A stretch of DNA of 64,000 nucleotides from Sarcomyxa edulis (lineage: Eukaryota; Basidiomycota; Agaricomycetes; Agaricales; Mycenaceae), in the NCBI GenBank assembly GCA_009761415.1, contig QUOL01000007.1:1426001-1490000 (forward strand), given 5' to 3'. The stretch's first letter is position 1; every line of letters begins with the position of its first letter. The position numbers were made by a program, and so were the translations under genes. Shown here piece by piece: positions 47,953-59,678 of the stretch. Below the pieces are notes generated by a model. It ran no database searches. It had not been told where the DNA came from and worked only from the letters and a program-made list of their open reading frames with translations.

Positions 47953-48375
47953 CTTCTCTCTCCATCAGATTAGTAAACAGCACCATGAACATACATAGTA
48001 TGCACTGTCATGGTCCTGGATCCCAGTCCTTTGGTATCACTCCATGAATATAATGTATATACCCACATGTGTTGAAGAGTGAGATATTAACACTCAAATG
48101 AATACGAATATGCCATAAACCACGGGTGCCCGAGGTGCTTTTGATAACTGGGCCCGCGGACTATCTGGTCCTTCTCCTGCGGTTCATCTTTTCGAGCTTG
48201 CAAACATATGGTATCGATGACCTACCTAAAACCACGCGTTTTTCGGGATATTTCCACATGAAGTAGACGAATCTATCCCACAATCGTGGAATATGGAACC
48301 AATATACGACTCGAATGGCTTGACAGACAGAAAACCTCGCATATTCCAGAGAAATAGACAGGCAAACGGGGCTGG
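47953..48375. other. Convergent 3' flank
   Basis: It lies between the stops of two convergent genes. A 72-codon minus-strand frame (48161-48379) overlaps the end of the neighbouring gene and has no support. Confidence 0.45.
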
Positions 48376-49610
48376 TCATGTATTCTGCAATTCTAGATCT
48401 GCGGCAAAAGTCCGGACTGTCTTGTAAATCTGCTCAAAACATGTATCAAACCATTTTCTGGGATTCGCTTTCCCTCCTGAATCGGACGCGCCTGATAGAT
48501 TCGTCCCCCCGAGGTTCATCGCGCCTAATTGCGCCTCAAGTGGCAAATCCGGTAGATAGGGTCGAATGGCAGGTTGCAGTGCTCGTACAGTTTCGAGAAA
48601 CGACGACAACTCGGCGCGTATGGATGCAGGGTCTTGCGGGGTATAGAGGGTGGAAACGAGCTCATCAGAGGATGTCAAAAGAGTTGCCGACTGTGATAGA
48701 AGGTCGTCCAAAGCCGTAGTAGTGGAATTTGGAGGCAACGGGGATACAAGGAGATCCAAGAGGATACGTTTATGGAGAAGAGTGGTAAGACGGAGTATTG
48801 AATGCACCTGAATACAATTGTGAATGCCGCTCAGATTAGATCTTGAAGTGAGCCATACCTTTTTTGTTCGTTCGAGTTCATTTTTATCCATCTTACTCGA
48901 AGACCCGAGTCCAAGCTCATCCCAACCATCATCGTCATCATCGACATCCTCATCTACTTGGCTAGACTCGTCTTCTACCATTTCATCCACTTCTCTCAGG
49001 CCGTCGGCAAGAGAATCTCTGTCTTGTACCCATCTCTTCCGTACGGCTTCCAAGTTGTCCTTCGATAGCCCATTTTGTGGATTCCGTGCTTTGTCGATCG
49101 CATCGTGTACAGCACCAGTCCTCACCATATATTCGTCTCCTGCCTGTCCTGTGCTGCCACGAGATCCTGTTGCTTCTATATTCAAGAATGTCTGTACCAG
49201 AGATCCAATAGCTAGGATGACATCGGTCACTATGGATTTAACTTCCTGGGCCAATGTTCGTCCATGAGTTTCGGGATGAAATAATTTAGCACAATGGGTG
49301 AGACCAGCGACGTTTTCCGAAAGTTCCTTCAGAGGTGCAAGAGAGGCAGCATAGGTCGGTGATGAAGGCTTCAAGGCCAATGCTAATTTTGTGACCGATC
49401 CATGCAATAGAGAGAGCAGAGAAATAAGGTCATTGTGCAGGAGTGTGAGATCGGGTGATTGAGATTCACTGGGTGAGCCAAGTGTTGCTAGAGCTACATG
49501 GCAAGTCTGAGAAACAAGACTCAGATTCACGACAGCTACAGATAGAGATGAGATAGTGAGAATCGATAGCAAATGATGAGATTTGGAATACCTTTTTGTT
49601 GATCGCTCAT
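48376..49610 (-). CDS. Cyclin-D1-binding protein 1 (GCIP/DIP1)-like protein
   Basis: Exons 49592-49610 (19 nt: MSDQQK plus one base), 48859-49535 and 48376-48807 give 375 residues. The protein is helical throughout, with Leu-rich repeats of helix in the N-terminal half (LLHNDLISLLSLLHGSVTKLALAL, here in shorter pieces: LLHNDLISLL, HGSVTKLAL). An acidic linker (DEDVDDDDDGWDELG) and a second helical domain (LLHKRILLDLLV, FDTCFEQIYKTVRTF) follow. This two-bundle shape with a central acidic loop matches CCNDBP1-type proteins, whose fungal role is poorly known. Identification is by overall pattern. It diverges from the Yme1 gene only 115 bases away. Confidence 0.65.
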
Positions 49611-49725
49611 GAGGAGAACGTGCTAGGAGGTCGCGGAGTGAAAATCTGACACCTTCCGCGCGGCCACACGGTACACCTCTTTCTCTCAGTCTGGGCTCAA
49701 GTGGTTGTTGAAGCTGGGTAGCTGC
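49611..49725. promoter_or_regulatory. 115-bp bidirectional promoter, CCNDBP1-like / Yme1-like
   Basis: Only 115 bases separate the two ATGs on opposite strands, so leaders and core promoters of both genes must share this space. A run 'ctctttctctcagtctggg' (49676-49694) is pyrimidine-rich. No TATA box is seen. Confidence 0.55.
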
Positions 49726-52700
49726 ATGACGGCAACCTCTCTCGTGAGTTACAGTATATCAGTATACTTCCTTACCCTCCTAACATCCATACTTTCGTTG
49801 TCAGATCTTGAGCGCATTGCGTTCTACACGTTTCGCGACCAGATTACCCCAAAAATCACTCCTTCGAGCACTCTCGACGGCGAGCTTCGTCCATGGGCAC
49901 CAATCTTTACTATATAGAACAACTCTCCTTCGACCCTCACCCATCCTTGATTCGATAATATTCCCTCGACGATCTATATCAATTCGCGCCCCATTACCAC
50001 CTCCAGATACTGTTGCAGCCATTACCCGACTCGAAACTGAAGCCGATCTCCATCCACGAGATACCGATAAACAACTTGCTTTGTTCCAAGGACTTGAAGC
50101 AACTCATACTAAACATGGACAGGACTTGGTCGTAGTGCGTTGGGAAAGAATGTGTGAATTTGTGCGTGCATTCCTCGTTACTCTGACATCGAGTTCCATC
50201 CTTATCTTTCTTGGGCGAACCAGGACCCTACTTCGCCATTGCTTCAATCGGATGCAGCTTTCGAAATATATTGTCGTTGCTTGGTACAAACTGGTCATGA
50301 GGCGTCCATCAACGCTGCAGTCCGTCGGCGAGATTCTCTGCTTGCCTCTGCTCTGGCAACAGCTGCAGCCAACGAATCAGCCCTCAAATCCAATTTGGAA
50401 GCCTCTACAAGTGACGCCACCTCATCTTCAGCTCCTCTAGGCGGAGCTAGTAAGGTGCCACTTACCCGGAGTGAACAGATCGCTCGGTCTGTAATGGCAG
50501 GTCCTACCGAAAGTATCTCAGCAGGAAGCTCTAGTACATCCACGATGAGTAAATGGGCAGGATTATTGGGATCTCGTGCTGCAGGCGCGTCTAATCCCCT
50601 CCCGGTCACTATTGTGGAACGTGAGTAGTCTCAATCAGACTATCTATTGCACAACGTAATGTTTCGTCTCGTGAAGGCACAGGATCTTGGATACCAGGTG
50701 TTATCAAAACAATACTTTTCCTGGGTTTTTCCGGGTTTTGTAAGTCCTGAAACTTTCCAATATATTCTGATATCTAGTTCACGCTTCTCTCACACAGTCT
50801 TGCTTATAATATTTGCGGTCTTATTGGAGAATTCTGGTCTCATGAAAGCTGGGCCTCGTCAATCCCAGTTCGAACCTGCCGAAGGCAAAACTGTCAAGTT
50901 TAGCGATGTTCATGGAGTCGACGAAGCCAAGGATGTTGGTGAATTGCACGGTCAAGCGAAGTCATGTTACTCATAATATCATCTGGCTCTAGGAACTACA
51001 AGATATTGTGGCATTCCTCAAAGACCCTACAGCTTTTGCGTCGCTCGGAGGTAAATTACCTACAGGTGTCCTTCTTACGGGTTCTCCTGGTACAGGTAAA
51101 ACCATGTTGGCCCGGGCAGTAGCTGGTGAAGCAGGAGTGCCTTTCTTCTTCGCTTCCGGGTGAGTGATGTTTGTTCTGCCAAAGGTGGCTATGATCTAAT
51201 TTCTTTTGGACATCTAGTTCCGACTTCGAAGAAATGTTTGTTGGCGTGGGAGCAAAGCGAGTCCGTGAACTATTTGCTGCGGCCCGTAAAAAACAGCCTG
51301 CCATCATATTCATCGATGAGCTGGATGCTGTCGGTGGAAGGCGTTCTAGCCGTGACCAGAACTACATGAAGCAGACATTGAACCAGCTGCTCGTAGAGAT
51401 GGATGGATTCCAGCAGACTGAAGGAGTTATCGTTATTGCGGCCACCAATTTCCCCGAAAGCTTGGATCCGTAAGGACATGTTCGCGATTGTACGTGCCAA
51501 GACACTCATCGTTCTTCGTTATAGTGCACTGGTACGACCTGGACGATTCGACAGGATCATCGCTGTTCCTTTGCCCGACATTCGCGGGCGAGTGCAAATT
51601 TTGCAGCATCATATGCGGAATATCACAACGAGCAAAAGTAAGTTCATACTCATAACTCTAAAGTCATTAAACTGGAACTCTCCTAACCCTTGGAAACATC
51701 CTAGACGTCGATCCAACGATCCTAGCAAGAGGCACCCCAGGCTTCTCCGGCGCAGATCTACAAAACATGGTCAAGTAAGTTATCACAAAAATTGTCTTTC
51801 GACTTAGCTCAGTCGTATGTCCTGGTTTTAGTCAAGCTGCAATCCAGGCTTCTAAAGAAGGGGCCAATGAGGTCACCCCGACTCATTTTGAATGGGCGAA
51901 GGTGCGATTTCTGCTATCAGCGAGATAGAGTTGGCTTGACGCGACGTCATTCATGCAGGATCGGATAGTCATGGGTGCCCAGCGGAAGAGCCATTACATT
52001 GAACCAAAGGCTAAATTACTGACGGCTTATCACGAGGTCCGGAATCAGTTCAATATCGGCGTTCGTGAGCATTGACCATATTTCGTACAGGGCGGACACG
52101 CTTTAGTCGCATTGTACACCCCAGGAGCAATGCCCTTGCACAAAGTAACATGTGTTCCTCGTGGCCATGCTCTAGGCGTTGTACGTCTATGGTTTCCCAT
52201 CTATCATAGAGACTGGTCAGAATCTTTCTTATTCTTATTTCTGCCAGACCTCTCAACTCCCTGAGGATGACCGCGAGTCTGTTACGTTGAAGGAATATCG
52301 CGCAATTATCGATGTTTGTATGGGAGGCAGAGTTGCCGAGGAATTGAGTAAGACCAAATTTTCATCAGTTCTTCATTCGCTGACGTTCTTTGCAGTTTAT
52401 GGACCTGACAGCGTTACCAGTGGGGCAAGTTCGGATATCAGACAAGCCACCCTAACCGCGACGAAGATGGTTAAAGTGCGGCTTACATCTTTGGGACCTC
52501 TTCTCTCTCTAATCGTATTTCTTCTTCAGGCGTTTGGATTTTCCAAGAAACTTGGGCCGGTACTCTACAACAACAGGATTGCCACTATCAGCCCACAGCG
52601 TACAGAAGAAATTGAAAGCGAAGTCAGAGAGTAAGTCCTTCTGATTGTCCTCAGACCAATCCCTCGCCTCGGTTGTTTCACATCGCACCATATCTTAATC

Positions 52701-52984
52701 TCGATCGTTTATTCTAGGATCGTCTTGAATGGCCAGGAACGTGTGACTGCCCTACTCAAAGATAAAGAGGAGGAGTTACATCGGGTGAGTTTCGGTCTTT
52801 AATACCGTGAAATATCTCGGTCCACTCACCTCCTCTTCAGCTTGCCCAGGCACTTGTAGAACATGAAACGCTGGACGCCGATGAGGTCAGAAAAGTCATC
52901 AAAGGAGAGAAGATACGGAATATCGCGGAGATACTCAAAGAGGACATCGAGGTCGAGGTCGAAGTCTCGCCCAGTCCACAATAG
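49726..52984 (+). CDS. YME1: Mitochondrial i-AAA protease, Yme1/FtsH type
   Basis: Seventeen exons, the first only 18 nt, join in frame to 767 residues (yeast Yme1 is of similar size). The presequence is rich in Arg/Ser ([19 protein letters not shown]). One TM ([19 protein letters not shown]) precedes the AAA module: Walker [11 protein letters not shown], Walker [13 protein letters not shown], arginine-finger region 'RPGRFDRII'. The protease domain has the zinc motif HEGGH, split by an intron after HE, then '[18 protein letters not shown]' and '[13 protein letters not shown]' with the third metal ligand Asp. It degrades misfolded and short-lived proteins on the intermembrane-space side of the inner membrane. 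It diverges from the CCNDBP1-like gene. Confidence 0.93.
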
Positions 52985-53853
52985 ACACCTAAGCTCACGG
53001 TTTTCTCTTTTCCTCGGAGAGGCAAAGGCAAAGGTTGTACCTGCGTATCCTGATCTTGCTTGATTGTGATATGGGGACAATGTCCCGAGTAGCAGAGGGA
53101 GAAGCATCACAGCTCCCGACGGCGACGTCGTACCTTTTACTTATATTAACGTCGATTTCTCATCTGCAATATCCTCTAATGATGTAGTCGCTAACTTTGA
53201 CCGGGAATTCATCTGCGTAATCATTAAACCAGTTTCCATAGATTGTCCAAGCATGCATCTGATGCTACTGTTTTTCTCAAGCCTCGGTCGAAATGGGCAC
53301 CGCTGCCATACACAAGTTTAGTTCATTGTCGACCCACAGAGAAAACACAGATTACGGTCAAGAATCAGGATGTACCTTCGGTGTGTTCTCCGTGTACGGC
53401 ATTATGAAGTCCAGGCGATAACAGAATTAGGACTGCTAGAGTAGAACAGCCGAGGGATACCGCTTGGTACACCTAGCTTCGACTGAACTGGGTGAATGAA
53501 GCCAATAGTACGGCGAAGACATCGCCTCGCAGATAGTGCCGACCAACCAATGAATTTACCTCCAAGATGACCATGGAGAGAGGGAGCTTGAGAGGGAGCT
53601 TTTCGAGTCTGGGAGAAGGTTGCCGAGTCGCTTGATTGCGCCTTCCGTGTTGCGACTCTGGCAGGAAAGCGTTGGGCAAGTGTGCCAACCTCCAAAGGAA
53701 AAGACGTGCGGGAGACAAAAGAGGGCTCTAGTCTTCCCATACGACCCAAGAAAACACAACCTCGAACACGTCTGGAGAACTGAAAAGGATGGGGTGTGCG
53801 AGTGGGACCACAGGACGGCTGATCGTAAAGTTTATTGGTAAGGGTTATTCTTA
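52985..53853. other. Gene-poor stretch
   Basis: It is the 3' flank of YME1. A 115-codon minus-strand frame (53402-53749) and shorter plus-strand frames have no splice support or recognisable motif. I call no gene. Confidence 0.45.
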
Positions 53854-54389
53854 TCAGCGAGGACCTTCCGAACTGGGATATCTTTGGGAGGGTTTCTCGA
53901 CCTCTAATATTAGCATGTTGTCACTACAGGGTTTATATTGGCAGCTGACGCAGTGTGGTGACGGTCTGTAGAGTTGAACGACGCACTTGATACAGACCAG
54001 AGGCCGGGTCACACGAAATGTCTCGATATTCCACTGAAGAACTGCCTTATGAAAGTGGAGAGATGGGTCAGAAACGCCACAAGGTTTGTTCTGAGCCTGA
54101 GAAACATAAAAAAAGAAGACGAGCAAGTGGTTAAAGAAGAAGCACAGATGTTGCGCCTACATACCCGATAAGGAAACCATCTAAGAACACGGCCAGGGGC
54201 ACACACCGAAGCAGGTAAGCAAATAATTGTATGCTTTTCCAGCGGCATATGATGCACACCTTTCCTTCTGAGATGCGATGGGACGGCGGCATGTGGTAAG
54301 TATATACCAAGGTGATGGCCATTACTAGTGCCAGCATGGTTGGCACTGCAAAAAAAAATTGAGGTCAGCCATCGCAGTGAAAACCTCAC
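53854..54389 (-). pseudogene. Possible fragment of a multi-pass membrane protein gene
   Basis: On the minus strand, after an acceptor (tttgcag) near 54346, a hydrophobic stretch reads 'MLALVMAITLVYTYHMPP' and then 'LLRCVPLAVFLDGFLIGYVG', ending at a good donor (gtatgt). A second exon could start near 54105 after 'tttctcag' and run to a stop at 53854. The alternation of two TM-like segments suggests a small integral membrane protein or the remains of one. I cannot complete an upstream exon with a start. Confidence 0.25.
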
Positions 54390-55461
54390 TCAACTCTCGA
54401 CTGACTGACAGCATCCAAAATACTCAACTAGAATAGATATGCATGACCATATTCCCTGAGGGAGTCCAATGTCATTAGACTCCGAACCTGCTATACAAAG
54501 TCCAGATAAGTGTCGATGCATCGACGTCTATATCGGTCGCAATTTTTCTCTGACGATTTCAGCGTGGTAACCTATGACCAAGTTCAGATGCGTATGCATG
54601 CTATCAAGGATGCTGTCCCCTCGGAATCTAGGGCTGGATGGCTGGATGACTGTAACTAGAGGAGGACGCGTGGATACTACGATCGTTGACTGCTCGCAAA
54701 TTTTAGAACGCTGAATGGGCGAAATCAAGGCAAAGTCTGGATGGTTAAACATCTCGCTTACCTCTGTTCAGGTATTTTCGAATGTTCTTTTTTTTGAATC
54801 AGGTGCTAACCTTGAACTATCGGGACAGGTTATACGCATGCAGATGACAATGTGACGCTAGTCCCCGGAAGAGTATGTCTGCGGGTGCTTGGCGAATTTC
54901 CGGTAAGGCTTTACGTATGTCTAGAATTGGGCAGATTTGTGTCGTATCTGATTTGCGTCTCATCTGATCAATTTGACTTCGCCGGACTCGGGTCTGGTTT
55001 TCTTGACGGAACCTTACACAAAAAAATCTCAAGCCCATGACCATGGCCCGGGATACACCCCATAACGTCCACGTCCACGCTCACCTTCATCGCAAAGAAT
55101 ATTCCACCATTCATTTTTATCGACCGAAGCTCCGTGGCTCACTGAATCGGGCCGTGAAACGAACCACTGTATTTTTACCGTTCAAAAAAGAAGATATATA
55201 GTATGGCAGGGGACTCCCTACTCTTCAGCGCTCCTACAGCCCCCAACTCCTAGCCTTTGGTACGGAATCTGGCAGTGCTTTCCCCGATTGAACTCCATCT
55301 CTCTGACGACTTTGTCTATCTGTCCAGATCGAAGTCAAACGCCCGATCCAACGATCCACGATCAAGCCCTAGTGTCGTTCTTCTTCTCCTACGTCCGCCG
55401 ACCAACGTTTGGTTCTCCTTTCCCAAATCCATTGCGGTGCTGAAATAGAGGGTCCACGCAG
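54390..55461. other. Gene-poor stretch and promoter of the Cys-rich gene
   Basis: Several short frames exist on both strands, none convincing. A TATATA element at 55195-55200 precedes the small Cys-rich gene by about 260 bases. Confidence 0.4.
55195..55200 (+). promoter_or_regulatory. TATA element candidate for the Cys-rich gene
   Basis: TATATA within 'aagatatatagtatgg' lies upstream of a C/T-rich leader. It is assigned to the gene at 55462 by position only. Confidence 0.3.
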
Positions 55462-55823
55462 ATGTGTCACCGAAAACTCAGATTCACGAAGTCGACAGGA
55501 TGCGGTCACTTGACGTTCACCGGCGACACGATGATTGACTGTGGAGTGGCCACCTGCTATTTGAGCAGCGCCCATCCTGCGACTTGTGGGTCCACACCGG
55601 GTGCACCTTGTAGGTGCCGTCAATATTACACGTGAGTCCTGTCTCAACACCCTATCATCCGGGCGACTGACCATCCGACACCCCTTCCCACCAGTCAACC
55701 AGAGAGAATTGTGACCGCAGAAGTAAGCCCCCAGACGCCTCTCGGGCATGCTTATACTGACAAAGAGACTTTTAGGCACCAGGGAAATGCAATCATTGCC
55801 CGCCGCCGGGCTATGAGCGGTAG
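55462..55823 (+). CDS. Small Cys/His-rich protein (81 aa) with three short exons
   Basis: Exons 55462-55631, 55695-55722 (28 nt) and 55776-55823 join in frame to 81 residues. The protein reads MCHRKLRF..., then 'GCGHLTFTGDTMIDCGVATC', 'AHPATCGSTPGAPCRCRQYY', 'QPERIVTAEAPGKCNHC' and ends PPPGYER. Its ordered Cys and His residues look like a compact metal-binding fold. The layout (MCxx...CGH...DC...C...AHP...C...C.CxxYY.QPxR...G.C..C) matches, from memory, a family of small uncharacterised proteins common in Agaricomycetes. Its exons are too short for a simple ORF search. It is convergent with XPD, 97 bases away. Confidence 0.75.
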
Positions 55824-55920
55824 AAGACAGACGAGCGGTGTTTAAAGAGACGAAGAAGAATACAATGATGATCAGGCTTGTACGCTCAACGAAGATTGTA
55901 GTATTTATTATATGCATTGG

Positions 55921-58900
55921 CTATATCTCCAGATCAAGGTCCATAAGCATGTGGTCACTTATACCACCGTCACCATAGTCTTCCTCGTCGTCCATCGGTT
56001 CTTCTCGCTGTTGCTCCGCTTCCGCCTCTAGGGCGAGGGCCTTCTGCTTCGCCTGCGCCTTCTCCACATCCTCCAGCGTCCACAACGATATCCCTGTCTG
56101 GTTCTCGTTGGGGTTCTGTGATATCGTGCGCATGAATAGTTTCGACAGAGTCAGAGCCATATCTGTAGACAAGTTGGAGGCAGTATCGGTGATATATTGA
56201 TTGATCCAACGGGGCAGTTTGGCACGTTTGTCGGCGCGGGCAAATCGCTGTCGAGGACTTAGTTTTCGGGATCGTCTCATCGGTGAGATAAGCACGAACC
56301 TTGTCCGCAAAAACCATCAAACCCCAGTCAGTCTTACCTCGTAGAACACGCCCCACGCACTGAGCTGCATTACGCATAGCATCGAAACCCAAGAATTCGG
56401 ATTCTCGTATCCGATATGCATCCCTCAGATATTCAAGACGTGCCTTGAGTATACGACTTTCTGTATATTGATAAGGAACACTAGGAAATCGAGTGAGGAC
56501 TCAATCCGTGGGGAAGATGATGGAGGGACATACCCGAACATAATGACAGCTCGGCCGTAGTTGTGATCAAAATCGATTCCTTCGGATACTTTACCTCGTG
56601 CTACAGACAAAAGAACAGCTCCACGGCCATTGTCACAAGCCTGACGGTTTATCGAGGAAAGGATAAGAGTCTGGATATTGAAAAAAATCTCAAATAACCA
56701 CTCACTCGTCTGTAATTTTCCAGCGCAATACTGGTCTCATTGGCATCAGGAGTTTCGACAAAAATGAGCTTATTTTTCCACACTTCGTTGAGAATTCCCT
56801 GGGAAGGACCGATCACGTTAGCGGGTGCTCAGTACAATATAGTTCAGACAGACCATATCGTTCCATGCGGCCACAATTGATTCCATATAGAGATAGCTAG
56901 GAAAAAACGCGACAATGCCGTCTGGGACAATCTTGCTGTATTCGATCAGGATACTCCCGAAATTGCGGACCACGGCTGGATCATTCCTGACTTCGAATCG
57001 CGAACTAATCGCGACTTGGTCACTCCCTCGTGTAATGACCTAAGCCTTCTATGTCAGTCCTGAATCGAGAACGAACGAAGGAGAGACGGAGGAACAAACC
57101 AATGGGAGGAAAGCATTACGAGTGAGGGTCATAGGATATGTTTCTTGTACGACAGGTGTGAATTGCAACATTTTTGGATACATGTCCAACGGCGAGAGTG
57201 TTCCGGAAGTGATTACGACGCTACTGAATCGCTCAAACACGGGTTTGATGGCTAGAGATGGGTCCAGACAGCTATGACCTCCAATGTCAGATCAATATTT
57301 CATCCTGTGAATAAACGTGACGGACGTGAAATGAAATATAGGATTTGGTACGGTGGCATTATCGGTTTCGAAGGGTTCAAGTATGAGTAAAAAGCCTGAG
57401 ACAAGATGGGTGAGCAACAGTGAGAAATAGACAGAACAATCAGAAGCTACCTTTTTCGTATGTGGCAACTAGCGTTGCAAAGCTGGCGACTTTCTGCAGG
57501 GCCGAATACTCGTCCAGACGACTGATCTCTAGTGTCCGGATCAAGGACTGCAAGCGCTCGGCACAGAAACTGACGTATTCTGTTTAGTAACGACAAAGAC
57601 CAGACCTGGACAAGAGCTCACCGCAACGGTCGCCGTTCGATATATGTTATGTCCTTGAGATGCTGTAGAAATGATAATGGAGTTTCCGCAACTACGTGTA
57701 AAACTCGCATCCGCGTCTAGGGTGCGTATGAGGTTATCCTTCTACTTCTAATGAAACGATGACATGCGATGACAGTACCTTCAGATATTCGACAAATCGT
57801 TTCAAGAACGCCACAAAATGCTCGGCCTTTCGTATGTTACCAGGAATGGCTTCATTCAGGAGGTCATCGGGTAGTACTGGTCAGAAGTTACATGTCATTC
57901 TTGTGGCATCCTTTCGAGCAGATGGGTGCTCACGCGGATTGGACATGAAAGAATCGTCTGCATCGTCTGTGTTCTCCTGCAGACCTTCTACAAGTTTGGA
58001 GTACTCATCTTGTAGTTTAGCGGCATCTGTTGTCTTTATCCTACAGAAAGAGCGGCGTCAGTGAAAAGGACTCAAAGAAATACATAAATATTTGAAGAAG
58101 CTGAAATGCCTACTCTTCAATTTTGTCACCCAGTTTGTTGACATTTCGCGCTGCAGCATCTAGCATTGGCCGAGTGAGATCGATACTCAGGGATTCAATG
58201 CACACGTTGTCTGAAGAAGACGATAGTCAAAGAGAAGAACATCCCAAAATTTACGAGAACTAGTACCGATATTATGAGCCTCGTCGAACACAACGATGGC
58301 GTCTTTGGATATTTCCTTAGACACTTGCTCCGCTACTTTTGGATCAAGAAGGTAGTGAAAGGAGTAGATGATGACATCTACAAAGGGCATCTACGTATGT
58401 TCGGTTATCAAGTCAGGGATCGGTACAACATCATCAACTCACCATTCTTCGAACTGTGAAGTATGGACATACTCCGTTGTCCCGACCATACTGAAGCACA
58501 TCTTCTAGTGTCGAAACGCCAGGAGGAATGAGATTCCCTGGTTCGAGTTTACCTAGATTCTGAAGAGGCACACATACAAAAACAAAATTAGTCGTACTAC
58601 TCTTCTGACAGAGTTGGAGCACCCCTACTTCGTGCCAATCACATAGATCCACTGTGCCAGGATTTGCACGTCCTCTTTCACAGACATTAGCATTCGTGAG
58701 GTCTCGACATCGTGCATCGACTACTTTTCCCTTCTTCTCTTTCGAGACCTGCGAACGTGTAGGTATGTACAGTAAGTACAGTGGCGGGGGCTGGCGACGA
58801 CGAATGTGCATGTGCAGACCAAAAGGACTTACTTCGGGATGCAGACAGAGATTTTTACGACTTGTGAGTCCCATTCCTCGGAAGTTCTCCTCCTTGACCC

Positions 58901-59434
58901 TTTCTTCATCCGTTTCCGCACACTTTATACGATACTCGAGTAGTCGTTTCAGCTCAGCAAGGGCTTTTTCGATTTCGGGAACCGTTCGTGAGCAGTAGAT
59001 GAGTTTGCGTTGGGTTGGGTAGAACTGAATGAAGGATCTGAGTGAGTTCGAGCAAAATTTTAGGAGGATAAGTACCTGCTGGTATGAGACGATCAAGGAC
59101 AGCAAAGACACCGTCTTCCCAGTTCCTGAAGGCATTTCCAGGACACAATGACCCTATAAAGAGCAAGTCGGAATCCTGCTCGTACAAGGGAGGTAATGGG
59201 ATATTACAGTGGCATCGAGAGTCCGTTTGAGATCACACATGTAGGCATATTGCTCTGGGAGGCACGTAAGCGGTGATTTGAGGGGCTACAAAAGGTGCAC
59301 CGGTTTCTTACCAGGGTATATACGGTCATAAGGGAACACGACCTATGCAAGAATCAAGATGAACATGGGTGATTGATTCTGTCTGTGTGGAATGGTGGGC
59401 TACTTACTGGTAAATTGTCGATGAAGAACTTCAT
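55921..59434 (-). CDS. RAD3: TFIIH DNA helicase XPD/Rad3
   Basis: A many-exon gene starting [21 protein letters not shown], a near-invariant XPD N-terminus. It is the 5'-3' helicase of TFIIH for nucleotide excision repair and transcription initiation. Visible motifs: Walker [15 protein letters not shown]; Fe-S cluster region with '[20 protein letters not shown]', 'NANVCERG' and 'CPYFTVRR' giving the four Cys; DEAH box [10 protein letters not shown]; '[14 protein letters not shown]'; '[20 protein letters not shown]'; '[32 protein letters not shown]'-type motif VI, in pieces. The C-terminus is acidic. All core motifs are present, so it should be functional. Confidence 0.94.
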
Positions 59435-59678
59435 CGTCGAAGTCGGAGGACCAAAGCAACTGGCCAATGAAATTTGAAACCACTCAATTGACGCGTTGAC
59501 GCGTGCACGTGCTATTCGATCACTCGAGATGTTCTGGGCACTCGCTCATTGCAAGGTACTATCAAACACACCACAGAAAGCATATAGGAAACGATCAATT
59601 ATCCAAGTCCGTCGAGTTCCATGTAGCAAAATCAAATACAAGGGGAAAAAAGTAATGCAATAAGAAAAGTGTTCAGTT

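Noticed and set aside
48161..48379. 72-codon minus-strand frame overlapping the stop of the CCNDBP1-like gene
   Set aside because: It lies in the 3' flank, has no motif, and the ATG overlap with the stop has no meaning for a fungal monocistronic gene.
53402..53749. 115-codon minus-strand frame after YME1
   Set aside because: No splice sites, no domain, and biased Ser/Arg/Pro composition typical of chance frames.
55369..55917. 182-codon minus-strand open frame
   Set aside because: It is antisense to the spliced Cys-rich gene, whose product is far more protein-like, with clean introns.
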